Source: an uncultured Clostridia bacterium
GTDB lineage: Bacteria; Bacillota; Clostridia; TANB77; CAG-508
Direction: 5' to 3'
Assembly: GCA_947573445.1 (NCBI GenBank)
Contig: CANPFR010000003.1
Coordinates: 88,582-152,581, forward strand
Length of the DNA: 64,000 nucleotides
In this document: positions 1 through 9,050 of the stretch, one piece after another
How positions within the stretch are numbered: position 1 is the first letter of the stretch
Layout of the letters: every line of letters begins with the position of its first letter
The notes under the pieces: generated by a model
The model's input: the letters and a program-made list of their open reading frames with translations, nothing else
Told to the model about the DNA's origin: nothing
Databases searched by the model: none
Position numbers and translations under genes: made by a program

Positions 1-190
1 TGTTTAATTTTTTTAGCACTTCTGTGTTGTAATGATCAGGGTGTTTGTGTGTAATTAAAATAATATCAGCTGTATTCCAAGTTGCAAAATACTCTTCCTT
101 GTATTTTAACGTGCCTGGGTCAATTAAAATTTTTTTATCCTTTGTTTCAATCCATAAACAGGATTGTGGAAATTTTGTAATTTTCATCAT
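1..190 (-). CDS. MBL-fold hydrolase, partial (N-terminus)
   Basis: Only the first 63 residues are inside the window; the gene runs off the left edge. The start is one of two adjacent ATGs (190 or 187) behind an AAGGAG site at 198-203. Visible are the beta-strand pair ending in ILIDPG and the metal-binding motif THKHPDH (the HxHxDH signature of metallo-beta-lactamase-fold enzymes), preceded by ADIILI, as in UlaG/YtnP-like hydrolases. The substrate cannot be told from this fragment. It is the last gene seen of a leftward run, 12 bases after the acetyltransferase gene that ends at 203. Confidence 0.8.
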   Translation of the reverse strand, partial: MMKITKFPQSCLWIETKDKKILIDPGTLKYKEEYFATWNTADIILITHKHPDHYNTEVLKKLN

Positions 191-202
191 TTTTTCACTC
201 CT

Positions 203-766
203 TTATCTATTTTTATTTTTGATATAAGTTCCAGTAAATTCCTGGGCTAAAATATCCATGTGGATACTATCATAAAATTTTCCATTTATAAATTTACATT
301 TTCTTCTTCTGCCATATTCCTTAAATCCACATTTTTGATAACATTTTAGTGCTCTTTCATTAAATTCCATTAAGTTTAACCTGATATTTTGTAAATTTAA
401 ATAGTTAAATCCATAATCTAAAATTAACTGAATTGCCTCAGTCCCCAAACCTTTATTACGATATTCCTTGTCGCCAATAAATATTCCCAAAGTTGCTGTT
501 CGATTGATTGCATTAATCTCTTCTAAACATACTGTTCCTATCATTTTATCATCTTCTAGTGTTACTATTACAAATGCTATATCTTCATTACCAGAATTCT
601 CTTCTAAATATTTCCTCTCCGCTTCCAATGTCATTACAGTTCCACTTCTATCTAAATAATCAGTTGTTTCAAAATCATTTAACCATTCTGTAAAAATCTC
701 TACATCCTCACTATTTCTTGGCGACAAATAAATATTTTCTCCGATTAGTTTTTTAAAATACTTCAT
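203..766 (-). CDS. GNAT N-acetyltransferase (RimJ/RimL type)
   Basis: A 187-residue protein of the GNAT fold that would transfer acetyl from acetyl-CoA to an amino group. The N-terminus (MKYFKKLIGENIYLSPRNSE) is typical of the RimJ/RimL branch, and the acetyl-CoA binding segment is near residues 105-125 (GIFIGDKEYRNKGLGTEA, with the R/QxxGxG/A loop). The start at 766 is chosen because AAGGAG lies just upstream at 774-779; a 13-codon longer reading has no ribosome site. It sits between another GNAT gene (783-1247) and the MBL gene, same strand, short gaps. The acceptor substrate is unknown. Confidence 0.85.
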   Translation of the reverse strand: MKYFKKLIGENIYLSPRNSEDVEIFTEWLNDFETTDYLDRSGTVMTLEAERKYLEENSGNEDIAFVIVTLEDDKMIGTVCLEEINAINRTATLGIFIGDKEYRNKGLGTEAIQLILDYGFNYLNLQNIRLNLMEFNERALKCYQKCGFKEYGRRRKCKFINGKFYDSIHMDILAQEFTGTYIKNKNR

Positions 767-782
767 GTTTTTTCTCCTTACC

Positions 783-1247
783 TTATATTTCCATTGAATA
801 CGCAATACTTTTTACTTTCATTCCAAAATCTTCATACACTTTAATGGCCTTTTCATTTTCTTGATTTACTGTCAAAGATAAATCTGTGCAACCATTCTTT
901 TTTCCAAAATCTTTGACAAAATTCAATAACGCATTTCCAATTCCCTTTTCTCTCCATTTTTCATCCACACAAATTGCATCAATTTTCAAATACTTTTTAA
1001 ATTTCAAACCATGATGATTTTTCTCCTGCATTGAAATCGTAACATAACCCACAATTTCATTTTCTAATTTTGCCACTAATATCTCCTCATTTTGAATTAG
1101 ATTTTCAAAATATTCCTTTTGAAGTACATCTTCTACATGCAAATATAAATCTGGCCTCCACGCAACATGTATCTCGTGAACTTGTTTCGCTAATTTATTT
1201 ACTTTTTCCAAATCCTCAATTTTTGGTATTTCTACATTTACTTTCAC
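783..1247 (-). CDS. GNAT N-acetyltransferase
   Basis: A 154-residue GNAT enzyme. It starts with GTG at 1247, five bases after AGGAGG. Near residues 100-125 it shows VDEKWREKGIGNALLNFV, the acetyl-CoA pyrophosphate loop, followed by a C-terminal strand with NEKAIKVYEDFGMK, the usual N-x-x-A-x-x-x-Y-x-x-x-G-F pattern. Its start overlaps the end of the DUF402 gene by 32 bases, so the two are probably cotranscribed and translationally coupled. The substrate is unknown; the neighbours (several GNATs, Nudix, HADs) suggest detoxification or small-molecule modification. Confidence 0.85.
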   Translation of the reverse strand: MKVNVEIPKIEDLEKVNKLAKQVHEIHVAWRPDLYLHVEDVLQKEYFENLIQNEEILVAKLENEIVGYVTISMQEKNHHGLKFKKYLKIDAICVDEKWREKGIGNALLNFVKDFGKKNGCTDLSLTVNQENEKAIKVYEDFGMKVKSIAYSMEI

Positions 1248-1786
1248 TTTTCCCTCCTAATTCTTCTAACATCTTTCTTAAAAATTCCTCCGTAAACACC
1301 TTCAACTTGCTCTCATTTCCTTTTAACTTTTTCACCAAATCATTAGCTATTTGATAAGCATCCTCAAATTCCTTTTTTGTTATTTCAGACTGGCCGAAGT
1401 GCTTCTTGTAAGTCATCCTCATCCAATAAAACAATCTGAAAATCTGGTTTTACTATAACATCCAAATATAAATCTTCTTCATAGGGAATTCCATTTTCTT
1501 TTCCTATTTTCTTGGCAATATCAAAATACCATTCTACAATTTTATTTTTCGCATCATAAATCGCTGTTAAGCACACTTTTGAGGCATAATCATAAAATTG
1601 CAACCATTTATAGTCATCGGCCAAAATACATAATTTTTCTTCTGACACATATTTACTTTTGGCTTTTATAAAATGGTTTAAATATACATCTCCCTTAAAT
1701 CCCTCTTCCTCAAAAAACTGCATTTTCTGCTCAACTTTTATAACATTTTCCTGATTTTTTACATCATCTGCGAATCGTTTCTTCAA
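1216..1786 (-). CDS. DUF402 family protein, +1 frameshift at CGG
   Basis: The first frame starts at a TTG (1786) behind AAGGGA and runs through the DUF402 core, including EEDLYLDVIVKPDF and LLDEDDLQEAL near residues 110-130, where the family binds metal and phosphate. It then hits the in-frame codon CGG at 1394-1396 and stops within three codons. Skipping the C gives Gly and continues QSEITKKEFEDAYQIAND, the expected DUF402 C-terminal helix, to a stop at 1216. The total is 571 bases, 3n+1, about 189 residues. This is one of 12 such CGG breaks in the window. The family includes nucleoside tri/diphosphate phosphatases; the function here is inferred only. Confidence 0.75.
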
Positions 1787-1802
1787 ATCGTATCCCTTCT
1801 CT

Positions 1803-2366
1803 CTATAAATTGAATTTCTCTTTTATCTTTTTTGCCACTTCCTCAGGTGAAAGATTTGTATTATCGATTTTGAAATAATTTTTGAAAATCTTTTCCCCTT
1901 CTCCTGGTTCAGAATTTAGTCTATGCCTTTTTAGTGAATTCAATATCTCGTTTTCACTCCATTCCAAATCTCGTTTGGAAACCTTGTGTTTTAAACGATT
2001 TCCTGTTTTATTTCTGCGTAATCTTTCCTCTAATGTTGTCTCTAATTCTACAACATACGATTCTTCGAACAAATTCATCCATTTTCCTGTTTCCACTTTT
2101 TCTTTTTCACAGTCATTTCCAAAATCAAAACATCCTGTAAAAATAATTCCTTTTTGGTCACTTTTAGCAAATTCCTCAAAAATTTGTAGTCGGAATAATC
2201 CATTTAATTTTTTAAATTGTTCACTTTTATATTCAAATATATTTAGTAATAAATCAATTGTCATATGATTATAAAGCAATTTATAGTCAATTAATTTTGC
2301 TAACTCCTGGCCTACCGTCATTTTACCCACTGCTTGGGGACCAATAATCAATACAAACTTCGGCAT
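1803..2366 (-). CDS. P-loop nucleotide kinase-like protein (AAA family)
   Basis: 187 residues with an N-terminal Walker A GPQAVGKMT (residues 9-17) and the layout of small kinases such as shikimate or adenylate-like kinases: a central strand (GIIFTGCFDF), then a LID-like stretch rich in Arg/Lys (LEERLRRNKTGNRLKHK). It probably phosphorylates a small molecule, but the substrate is not recognisable. Start 2366 follows a GGTGAG site. It lies between the PIN-domain gene and the DUF402 gene in the same leftward run. Confidence 0.7.
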   Translation of the reverse strand: MPKFVLIIGPQAVGKMTVGQELAKLIDYKLLYNHMTIDLLLNIFEYKSEQFKKLNGLFRLQIFEEFAKSDQKGIIFTGCFDFGNDCEKEKVETGKWMNLFEESYVVELETTLEERLRRNKTGNRLKHKVSKRDLEWSENEILNSLKRHRLNSEPGEGEKIFKNYFKIDNTNLSPEEVAKKIKEKFNL

Positions 2367-2381
2367 TTTCTCTCACCTTTC

Positions 2382-3557
2382 CTATTTCATGTGCAATATC
2401 AAAAAATTTAATTTACGAATAGCACTAGCAATGGCTTCATCTGATCCATCTTCTTTCTCCAATTCATCAACCAACATCAGGATTTTTCCATGGTATTTAG
2501 CAAACCTTATCTTTTCTAAAATGTCATTGGCTTCTTTTTCTACTTGTTTAAGAGCATCCTCCCTTTTGGTTTCGCCTTCCATAACACTTCTCAAAATCAT
2601 TTTCATCTCCATAATTCGTTCCCTCAATTCTGCTTCTGGACTCCTGACCATTCTTCGTCTTCTCAAATAACTAAAACTTTTCTCATCCACTTCTTCTCTT
2701 TTGCTAATATCTCCAATTTCCTCAATTGCTTTATCCGAAACGTCATTTCCCTGATAATGCTGATTATACTCTTTTACAAATGTTTTTGTGTTACAGATGT
2801 AAAGTAATTGGTTAGTCGTTTTATAAAATTCATCTAATAGCTCTGGTCTACCACCTTGTTTTTTACCATCTCTGATTCTGTACCAATCTGGTTTTTCATC
2901 ATTAGTTACAAAAATAATATCTTTTTGTTCATGCTTTGCTTTTTCCATCATATCATAAAAAATATAATAATCACCAAAATTTTCATCTTTATTTTGGTCA
3001 CAAAATCCAGGCGGAATTTTATTTTCCTCACGCCTTTTCGCTTCCTTTTTAATCACTTGCAAAGTTTCCTCATTTGCTGGCTCACCACATTTGCCATCAA
3101 AAAAAGTTATCATTTTATCCAAAACAATATCTTGTTTGCTAAAATGCTCTTGGCCTTTCTGTTCTTCTTTAATTAATTCTCTAATAGCCTCCTGGGCACG
3201 ATTGATTTCTTGTATAATTTTTTCTCTACAGTTGATATCCTTTTTATCTACTTGTTGCAACTTATCAACAAAACCACTAAATTGCTTTTCAATCACAGTT
3301 TCAATATGTTCTAAAGAATCTTCCACACTTTTTATGACATTTTCTTTATTTTTAAAATATTCCATACCAACCTGATAGGGAATCCAAAGTCTTTCGCTCA
3401 TATGATCCAATATTTTCCAAATTTCATTTCTCGTATCACTAGAATAACGATAAAAATTTAAAATGATATTGGTATCAATTACCACAAGTGCGTTTTTCCA
3501 AAGTCTTTCTTGCTCGTTTTTTTCATAGGGAATATAACCTCTAAAATATTGCTTCAT
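2382..3557 (-). CDS. PIN-like domain nuclease (PIN_8/DUF4935 type)
   Basis: 391 residues. The N-terminal PIN-like domain shows ALVVIDTNIILNFYR (first catalytic Asp about residue 28), a Glu in the helix VGMEYFKNK, and a late acidic cluster NFGDYYIFYDMM ... VTNDEKPDWYR, the set of acids that binds metal in PIN nucleases. A coiled-coil, charged C-terminal half (about 290-390) follows. The gene starts 4 bases after the stop of the degenerate HsdR-like gene, with its ribosome site inside that gene's last codons, so the two are coupled. PIN-like proteins act as RNases or DNases in toxin and defence systems. Here it may be the effector of the S-M-R locus (inference). Confidence 0.75.
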   Translation of the reverse strand: MKQYFRGYIPYEKNEQERLWKNALVVIDTNIILNFYRYSSDTRNEIWKILDHMSERLWIPYQVGMEYFKNKENVIKSVEDSLEHIETVIEKQFSGFVDKLQQVDKKDINCREKIIQEINRAQEAIRELIKEEQKGQEHFSKQDIVLDKMITFFDGKCGEPANEETLQVIKKEAKRREENKIPPGFCDQNKDENFGDYYIFYDMMEKAKHEQKDIIFVTNDEKPDWYRIRDGKKQGGRPELLDEFYKTTNQLLYICNTKTFVKEYNQHYQGNDVSDKAIEEIGDISKREEVDEKSFSYLRRRRMVRSPEAELRERIMEMKMILRSVMEGETKREDALKQVEKEANDILEKIRFAKYHGKILMLVDELEKEDGSDEAIASAIRKLNFLILHMK

Positions 3558-3561
3558 AACT

Positions 3562-6480
3562 TCATCCTCTTTTCCTCAACTTATCTAAAGGAACTCCATC
3601 CTTGTCTTTCCATTCCTTATATCCATTAGAATTTCTTCCTAAAATAATGGTAGAAGCACTAGAAGGTGATTTTAAGTCATAATCTTTTACAAAGCAATTT
3701 TGAACAATTACTCCGCTTTTCTTTAACTGTTTTATTTTCTTTGCATAAGAGGGTGCCAATCCACATTTCAACTCTTTTGCAACAGTAGAATTTTCCAAAA
3801 CCACAAATGCACCTTCTCTCATTTCACCTACTGCATAAATACCTTGCATTTTAATATAATATAGCCTTCTTTCTTCTTGCTTAACTGGAATGGAAAACAC
3901 ATCCAAAGCAATTTTTTGAATATGTTTTAAAAATTCCTCCAATTGTTCTTCCTTCATATCAATAACTTCTTCATCAATATACTTATATATCATTTGTATG
4001 ATTTCTAACTCCATTTTTTTAAGTAAAAAATGATTTCGCTCCCATCCAATTTTTACGTTCTTCTCGATTTGATTTCTAATTTCACTGACCATTTTAGCAA
4101 ACTTTCTTTCCTTTAAAATATGCATTTTATCTGCATAACTCATATCTTTTAATTTCGTATATAAATGGGAATCAAACACATTCTTTTTTAATACTTTGGG
4201 TATTTCTTCCTCTTGCATTTTTTGTTTATATTTTTCTTTTATCTGCTCTATCTTTTGTTCATATTCTATGTCACTAATTCTTTGTTCTTGATATTCCTTT
4301 TCAAGGATATCTAGAACTTTTTTCTCTCTTTTTTCTAACACAACAAAACGCTTAATTCTATTTTTAATTGCTTCTGTTTTCTGCATTCTAGTTAATTTTA
4401 TCCAAGAACCCTCTAGTAAATTTTCTCTCCATAAATCACTTTTTTGAACTTTAGTAAAAATAAACGATTCACCTAGTATTCGAAAATAGACCTGTTTTGC
4501 CAATTCTTCCCAATCTACCTCTTTTGCATAAATCACACAAATTTTATCTACCATTTCTAAAAATTCATTGAATCTCTCCTTAAACATGACTGGTTCGTTA
4601 TTTTCTAGTAGTGGTGTTATCTTTTCTTGAGTATAGTAATAATAAATATCAAATAATCTATCTGCTAGTTTTTTTACTTTTTGCACAAAAATCTCTACCT
4701 CATTCGACTCATAAACTCTTTGCATTCCTTCTATTGTCTCCATACTCTGATTAATCTCTCTCTTCATCTCAATTAAACTACCAATTGTCGCACGAACTTC
4801 ACAAATTACTTTTTCAGCATCTGTTTCTAAACATTCACCTCCTATTTCTTCCTTTATCTTCTCAATGGTGCTTAAATTCTGTCCATAATCTATCAGAAAT
4901 CCGCTTCCCTTTTGAGCATCTTTATGATTTAAAAGAATCCTGGTTTGTTCCAAAATTTCTTTATTTACTGCTGTATCTAAATAAATTGTCCTAACATTAT
5001 TTGTCATAACATCTTTTAATTCTCTTTCTGATGTTACAACCAATATCTTTAATTTTCCTGCATTAAACAATTCCAAACTTTCTTCTTGATAATCTTTCAA
5101 ACTACCATTTTCCTGCTCAATCTTTGCCCAAAATTCTGGTTCTGTTTCATCTTTATCAGAGGTGGAGGCAATTGCTAATTGTTTCCCCAATTCTTTTAAA
5201 TAAAAAATTACTTTATTTTTTTGTGTAACAATAAGTGATTGTGTTTCTTTCTGAGAAAATCTTATAGTATTATCTAATATCTCTTTTTTCAACTTATCGA
5301 CTCTTTCTTTTTCTGGATAATCTCTGGTTGCATGATAAACCCTACTAAGAACTTCTTCTTGTATTGCTTGTTCTATATCATACTGATATACAAATTTCTT
5401 TTTTTCATCATTCTGATTTGTAAATATAATCATTTCTGCTTTTGGATATAATTCTGAAACTAATCCCTCTAAATATTCCTCATTTTCATCACTACTCAAA
5501 TTAGTAATCACACAAATTTCTTCCAAATAACCTTTTGAATAACGCCTCATTTTTTCAATGGTTGTTACAATTATTTTTGTACTTGATTCATCTAATAATT
5601 TTTCCAAATGCATTCTACTATTAGCAACTTCAATCCCTTTTGTAAAAATATCCCTTAATCTCATTTGCCAAAAATCTTGCTTACTTAATCGATCCACCAC
5701 CAATAGAATTTTCTTGCCTTTTTGTTCACTTTGCAATCGTTTCATTAAAAATAAAATCGCTGTCATCCTTCCTGAACCTGGTGTTAAAAAAACTTTGCTT
5801 CCTTTTCTCTTTTTCAAATTCTCCATTACTTTTTGTACAGCCCAATATTGATAATAAGTAACAAGTTCTGGCTTTCCACAAAGTAAAATTCTAGCATCTT
5901 TTATCCATTTCAAAAAAGTTTCCATTTGAAAAAAAGTTTCCAATTTTTTCTCCAATCCAAGCTTTTCATTCATTGCCAATTCCCAATTTTTCCATGTAGA
6001 TTTCTGACAATTTGGCTTGTACTGAATTCTCTCCTCATTAATCACAACCAATAATTGCACTGTTTTGAAAATTTCATCTAACTCCTCATCTACTATGTGC
6101 TTTTCTATGGCCAAACAACCACGTTCTACATCCATACAAAACTCCATAACAGCAATTGGAATTTCATTAATTGTAATAATCGCATCAAATTGATAACCAT
6201 ATTGTCTTTGTTTAACATACGCACAAAATTGATTTTCTTCCGCTTTCGCAAAGTCAATTAAATTAACGGTTTTCGAGACACTAAAATCACCTATACTTCC
6301 TGGTTCCAAGCAAGCTCCTTCTCTAATTGCCTTTCCAATTTCAGCTATATCCATTTTCTTCAATTTCTTCAAAATCCCTTGATTTTTCTCACAATTTTTC
6401 AATCGATACTTTTCTTCTGAAATTTTATATTTCATATTTTTTAATATTTGCTCTATTTGTTTCTCTAGTCTATCCTCCAT
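3562..6480 (-). CDS. HsdR-like protein with degenerate nuclease and helicase motifs, C-terminal DUF4357
   Basis: 972 residues, laid out like a type I restriction R subunit: N-terminal nuclease-like domain, two RecA-like domains, helical C-terminal part. The catalytic residues are changed. The PD-(D/E)xK region reads DAIITINEIPIAVMEFC (Asp99, Glu113, Cys115 where Lys is needed). Walker A reads TPGSGRMT with Arg for the essential Lys. The DEAD/DExH strand reads ICVITNLSSDE and the following TGTP strand reads IIFTNQN. The last about 70 residues are a DUF4357 domain (SPSSASTIILGRNSNGYKEW). It sits between hsdM-like and PIN genes, start 6480 behind AAGGAG. A structural or regulatory role is more likely than DNA cleavage. 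Confidence 0.8.
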   Translation of the reverse strand: MEDRLEKQIEQILKNMKYKISEEKYRLKNCEKNQGILKKLKKMDIAEIGKAIREGACLEPGSIGDFSVSKTVNLIDFAKAEENQFCAYVKQRQYGYQFDAIITINEIPIAVMEFCMDVERGCLAIEKHIVDEELDEIFKTVQLLVVINEERIQYKPNCQKSTWKNWELAMNEKLGLEKKLETFFQMETFLKWIKDARILLCGKPELVTYYQYWAVQKVMENLKKRKGSKVFLTPGSGRMTAILFLMKRLQSEQKGKKILLVVDRLSKQDFWQMRLRDIFTKGIEVANSRMHLEKLLDESSTKIIVTTIEKMRRYSKGYLEEICVITNLSSDENEEYLEGLVSELYPKAEMIIFTNQNDEKKKFVYQYDIEQAIQEEVLSRVYHATRDYPEKERVDKLKKEILDNTIRFSQKETQSLIVTQKNKVIFYLKELGKQLAIASTSDKDETEPEFWAKIEQENGSLKDYQEESLELFNAGKLKILVVTSERELKDVMTNNVRTIYLDTAVNKEILEQTRILLNHKDAQKGSGFLIDYGQNLSTIEKIKEEIGGECLETDAEKVICEVRATIGSLIEMKREINQSMETIEGMQRVYESNEVEIFVQKVKKLADRLFDIYYYYTQEKITPLLENNEPVMFKERFNEFLEMVDKICVIYAKEVDWEELAKQVYFRILGESFIFTKVQKSDLWRENLLEGSWIKLTRMQKTEAIKNRIKRFVVLEKREKKVLDILEKEYQEQRISDIEYEQKIEQIKEKYKQKMQEEEIPKVLKKNVFDSHLYTKLKDMSYADKMHILKERKFAKMVSEIRNQIEKNVKIGWERNHFLLKKMELEIIQMIYKYIDEEVIDMKEEQLEEFLKHIQKIALDVFSIPVKQEERRLYYIKMQGIYAVGEMREGAFVVLENSTVAKELKCGLAPSYAKKIKQLKKSGVIVQNCFVKDYDLKSPSSASTIILGRNSNGYKEWKDKDGVPLDKLRKRG

Positions 6481-6498
6481 AAATTTCTCCTTTTTTCG

Positions 6499-7932
6499 TT
6501 AATTCAAAGTCAAGTCTTCTCCTAATTTTTTGAAATATTGTTTCTTTTTAATCTGTAGAGCTTTTACTTCTCCTTCTAGCTCTTTCATTTTCACTCTTAT
6601 TTGTTCTAAATTCATCATTTCTGTTTCTTTTTTTTCTGTGACATATCTTAAAACACTCAAATTGCCTTTGTTTGCTAAAACCTCATCCTGTGTTGCCACA
6701 TAGCTGATTCCCTCTTTCGTTTGACGTGTATTATAACATTCCAAAATATATTCCAAATCTTTCTCTCCTATTATATTTTGGAATTTCCCTTTTTCCCACT
6801 TTGAGGAAACATCCATAAATAAAATATCACTTCGTTCTCTATCTTTCTTCAAAATCATAATACAAGTCTTAATTAAGGTATTCCTAAATAAGTTAGAAGG
6901 AAGCAAAATCACAGCATCAACCACATTATCTTTAACCATATTTTTACGAATCTCTTTTTCTGCTCCTGTTCTAGACAGAGCCCCTAATGAAATAATTGTT
7001 GCCATTCTTCCTTCTTTTTTTAAGGATTGTAACATTTTTTGTATAAAAGCATAATCTGCTTTGGAAACTGGTGGTACACCATAAGGATATTGTTTTTCTC
7101 CCCCTTTTTGAATTGAATTCGCTACCGAAAAAGGTGGATTTGCAATTACTACATCGAATTCTTCCGAATTTTCCTTCAAAAGTGTGTCTTCTTGCCTAAT
7201 GCTTGCATCAAAAATACCATGTAAAATCATATTCAATCTACAAAACTGGAATATGATTTCATTTTTTTCTTGTCCAACAATTTGGCATTTGGCACCTGGT
7301 ATCAAATTAGAAACTTGAATCAATAGTCCACCTGAACCGCAAACCAAATCACCAATCACTTCATTTTCTTTTATTTCTAATAATTGTGTCAATAATTGGC
7401 CAACTATTCTTGGTGTAAAATCTACACTTGGATCGATTCTCTCACGTTCTTTCAACCATTGTTTGTCCATCAAGATTTCATCTAGCACTTCTTTTAATTC
7501 TTGTGCTTGGTTTTCATTCTCAATGGCAAGAAAGTCCTTATTTAACCTCTCAATTATATTTTTAAGTATGCTATTTTGTAACTGGTTCCAATTTAACTTT
7601 GTAAAAAGTCCTCCTAAATAAGAATTATTCCTATCTAATTCGTTACAATAATCACACAAAACATTTCCTATTTCTGAATCATCCATACATTCCTTAATAG
7701 CATCCCAGCCCTGTTTTAATAAAATTGGCTGATTTCTCATGAGTCTTTCTACTCTTTCCACATGATTTGCATATTTTTCCTCATATCCCTTTTTCTTAAA
7801 ATCCCATGTATCAGATGTTATTTTTAAAAATAGAAATGCCCAAATGTATAAAACACGCTCCATATAGGATTTATCTTTTAATTCCTGCGAAATATCCATT
7901 ATTAATTCTCTTAAATTTTGTTTTGTTATCAT
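6499..7932 (-). CDS. hsdM: Type I-like DNA methyltransferase subunit (HsdM)
   Basis: 477 residues. An N-terminal helical domain is followed by the N6-adenine methyltransferase core with motif I DLVCGSGGLL (about 195-204) and catalytic NPPF (265-268); both are intact, so methylation of adenine is plausible. The C-terminus is a coiled coil (MKELEGEVKALQIKKKQ) as in HsdM proteins that dock on HsdS. Its start overlaps the stop of the S-like gene (ATGA, 7929-7932), and the HsdR-like gene starts 18 bases after its stop. It is clearly different from the HsdM at 24.7-26.3 kb, so the two systems are not recent duplicates. Confidence 0.85.
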   Translation of the reverse strand: MITKQNLRELIMDISQELKDKSYMERVLYIWAFLFLKITSDTWDFKKKGYEEKYANHVERVERLMRNQPILLKQGWDAIKECMDDSEIGNVLCDYCNELDRNNSYLGGLFTKLNWNQLQNSILKNIIERLNKDFLAIENENQAQELKEVLDEILMDKQWLKERERIDPSVDFTPRIVGQLLTQLLEIKENEVIGDLVCGSGGLLIQVSNLIPGAKCQIVGQEKNEIIFQFCRLNMILHGIFDASIRQEDTLLKENSEEFDVVIANPPFSVANSIQKGGEKQYPYGVPPVSKADYAFIQKMLQSLKKEGRMATIISLGALSRTGAEKEIRKNMVKDNVVDAVILLPSNLFRNTLIKTCIMILKKDRERSDILFMDVSSKWEKGKFQNIIGEKDLEYILECYNTRQTKEGISYVATQDEVLANKGNLSVLRYVTEKKETEMMNLEQIRVKMKELEGEVKALQIKKKQYFKKLGEDLTLN

Positions 7933-8459
7933 GATTTTTCCTCTTCTTCATTTATATTTTTATTTAAAAAATATTGATATTCTTTCTCTTTTAATTCCAA
8001 AATTTGCTCTGTTAACTTTTTTTCCTCAAAATGAATTTGAGTAATATGAATTAGATTATTTTGCTTTTGTAGCGAAATGTGTGGTACCTCAATCTCTCCT
8101 AGTGCTTTTGTATTAATAATTGGAATAACGGTCCCATTGGCTTCTTTTCTAATTTGCTCTTTCGCCTTGTCCGAATTTAAAAATATTTTAATATATTCAG
8201 GCAAAAATGCTTTAGACTTTACGCGAATCACTACCATCAAAGATGGAAATAGCAAATTCTCATAGTCCTTTGTAATATAAGTAGCTGTATACGGATAGCT
8301 CAAACGAATCAAAACATCTTTTTCCTTGGTTAATAACTTTTTTTCTAACTTAGCAATACTTTCAAAATCTTCAATTAATTCTTCTTGTATAACTCCATCT
8401 TTACCTAAACTAGCTAATGTTAGCACACGATTTTTGTCATTTTTATAAAAAACTCTCAT
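7929..8459 (-). CDS. Half-length HsdS-like specificity subunit
   Basis: 176 residues, under half the normal HsdS length. It holds one target-recognition domain (VLIRLSYPYTATYI, then LFPSLMVVIRVKSKAFLPEY and LNSDKAKEQIRKEANGT) followed by one conserved helix (LQKQNNLIHITQIHFEEKK). A single TRD can work as a dimer in some type I systems. The start is odd. No ribosome site precedes the only ATG (8459), an in-frame TGA lies just before it, and the ATG is inside the left arm of a 16-bp terminator hairpin (8452-8491). A 5' deletion or translation controlled by the hairpin would both fit. Confidence 0.65.
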   Translation of the reverse strand: MRVFYKNDKNRVLTLASLGKDGVIQEELIEDFESIAKLEKKLLTKEKDVLIRLSYPYTATYITKDYENLLFPSLMVVIRVKSKAFLPEYIKIFLNSDKAKEQIRKEANGTVIPIINTKALGEIEVPHISLQKQNNLIHITQIHFEEKKLTEQILELKEKEYQYFLNKNINEEEEKS

Positions 8460-8496
8460 AAATCAGAAATTTTTGTCTGATTTATGAGAGTTTTTT
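8447..8496. terminator. Bidirectional hairpin terminator containing the S-like start codon
   Basis: Perfect 16-bp inverted repeat (8452-8467 with 8476-8491), 8-base loop, six A before and six T after, so it can end transcription on either strand. On the minus strand it follows the Nudix gene by about 40 bases, where a terminator is expected. The ATG of the S-like gene (8457-8459) is in the stem, so the S-M-R-PIN operon starts inside the terminator. Confidence 0.85.
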
Positions 8497-8532
8497 GTAT
8501 TTATTCTCATTTTATTAGAAAAAAATATATTT

Positions 8533-9042
8533 TTAATTAAATTTTACTTTGATAACTTCAAAAAACTTCCTTGCTGCAATACTCACTTCTTCCTCCTTTA
8601 CTTCACCTATTTTAAAACGTTCATATCCAAGATTTTTGGTTGGCTCAGAAATTTCTAATTCTCCACCTTCAAAAACCCCTTTGTAGGCAAGAAGAATCCA
8701 ATATTGTTCCTTGTTTTTCCTCAAGTCAAATGTATATTCTCCAATTGCTGTTATGAATTCATTAACCTTTATTTTAGCATTCTTACCAACCTCTTCCACA
8801 ATTTCCCTTCGCAAAGCACTTCTAAAATCAATATCTGTCTCTTGAACGCAACCACCGATTCCCTCCAACTTAAATCTCTCGTCTCTACACGCTGGACCTC
8901 TTCTTTGCAAAATCAATCGATTTTCCTCATCAAAAGCAAACACAATTACTTCTACTTTATATTGCTCTGGCACTTCTGGATGTTTTCGCAAAACTTCTGC
9001 TAACTCTTCAAAATCTTTCACTTCTTCTAAAAATAATTCCAT
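8533..9042 (-). CDS. Nudix hydrolase
   Basis: 169 residues. The Nudix box lies around residues 65-90: GGCVQETDIDFRSALRREIV then EEVG. It is one residue longer than the standard G-x5-E-x7-REUxEExGU spacing, with Asp where the first Glu is usual, but REIVEEVG is intact. This predicts cleavage of a nucleoside diphosphate linked to another group. Start 9042 lies 4 bases after AGGAGG. It ends just before the bidirectional terminator and follows a GNAT gene with an 8-base gap, so it closes the operon that begins near 12.5 kb. Confidence 0.85.
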   Translation of the reverse strand: MELFLEEVKDFEELAEVLRKHPEVPEQYKVEVIVFAFDEENRLILQRRGPACRDERFKLEGIGGCVQETDIDFRSALRREIVEEVGKNAKIKVNEFITAIGEYTFDLRKNKEQYWILLAYKGVFEGGELEISEPTKNLGYERFKIGEVKEEEVSIAARKFFEVIKVKFN

Positions 9043-9050
9043 GTTTCCTC

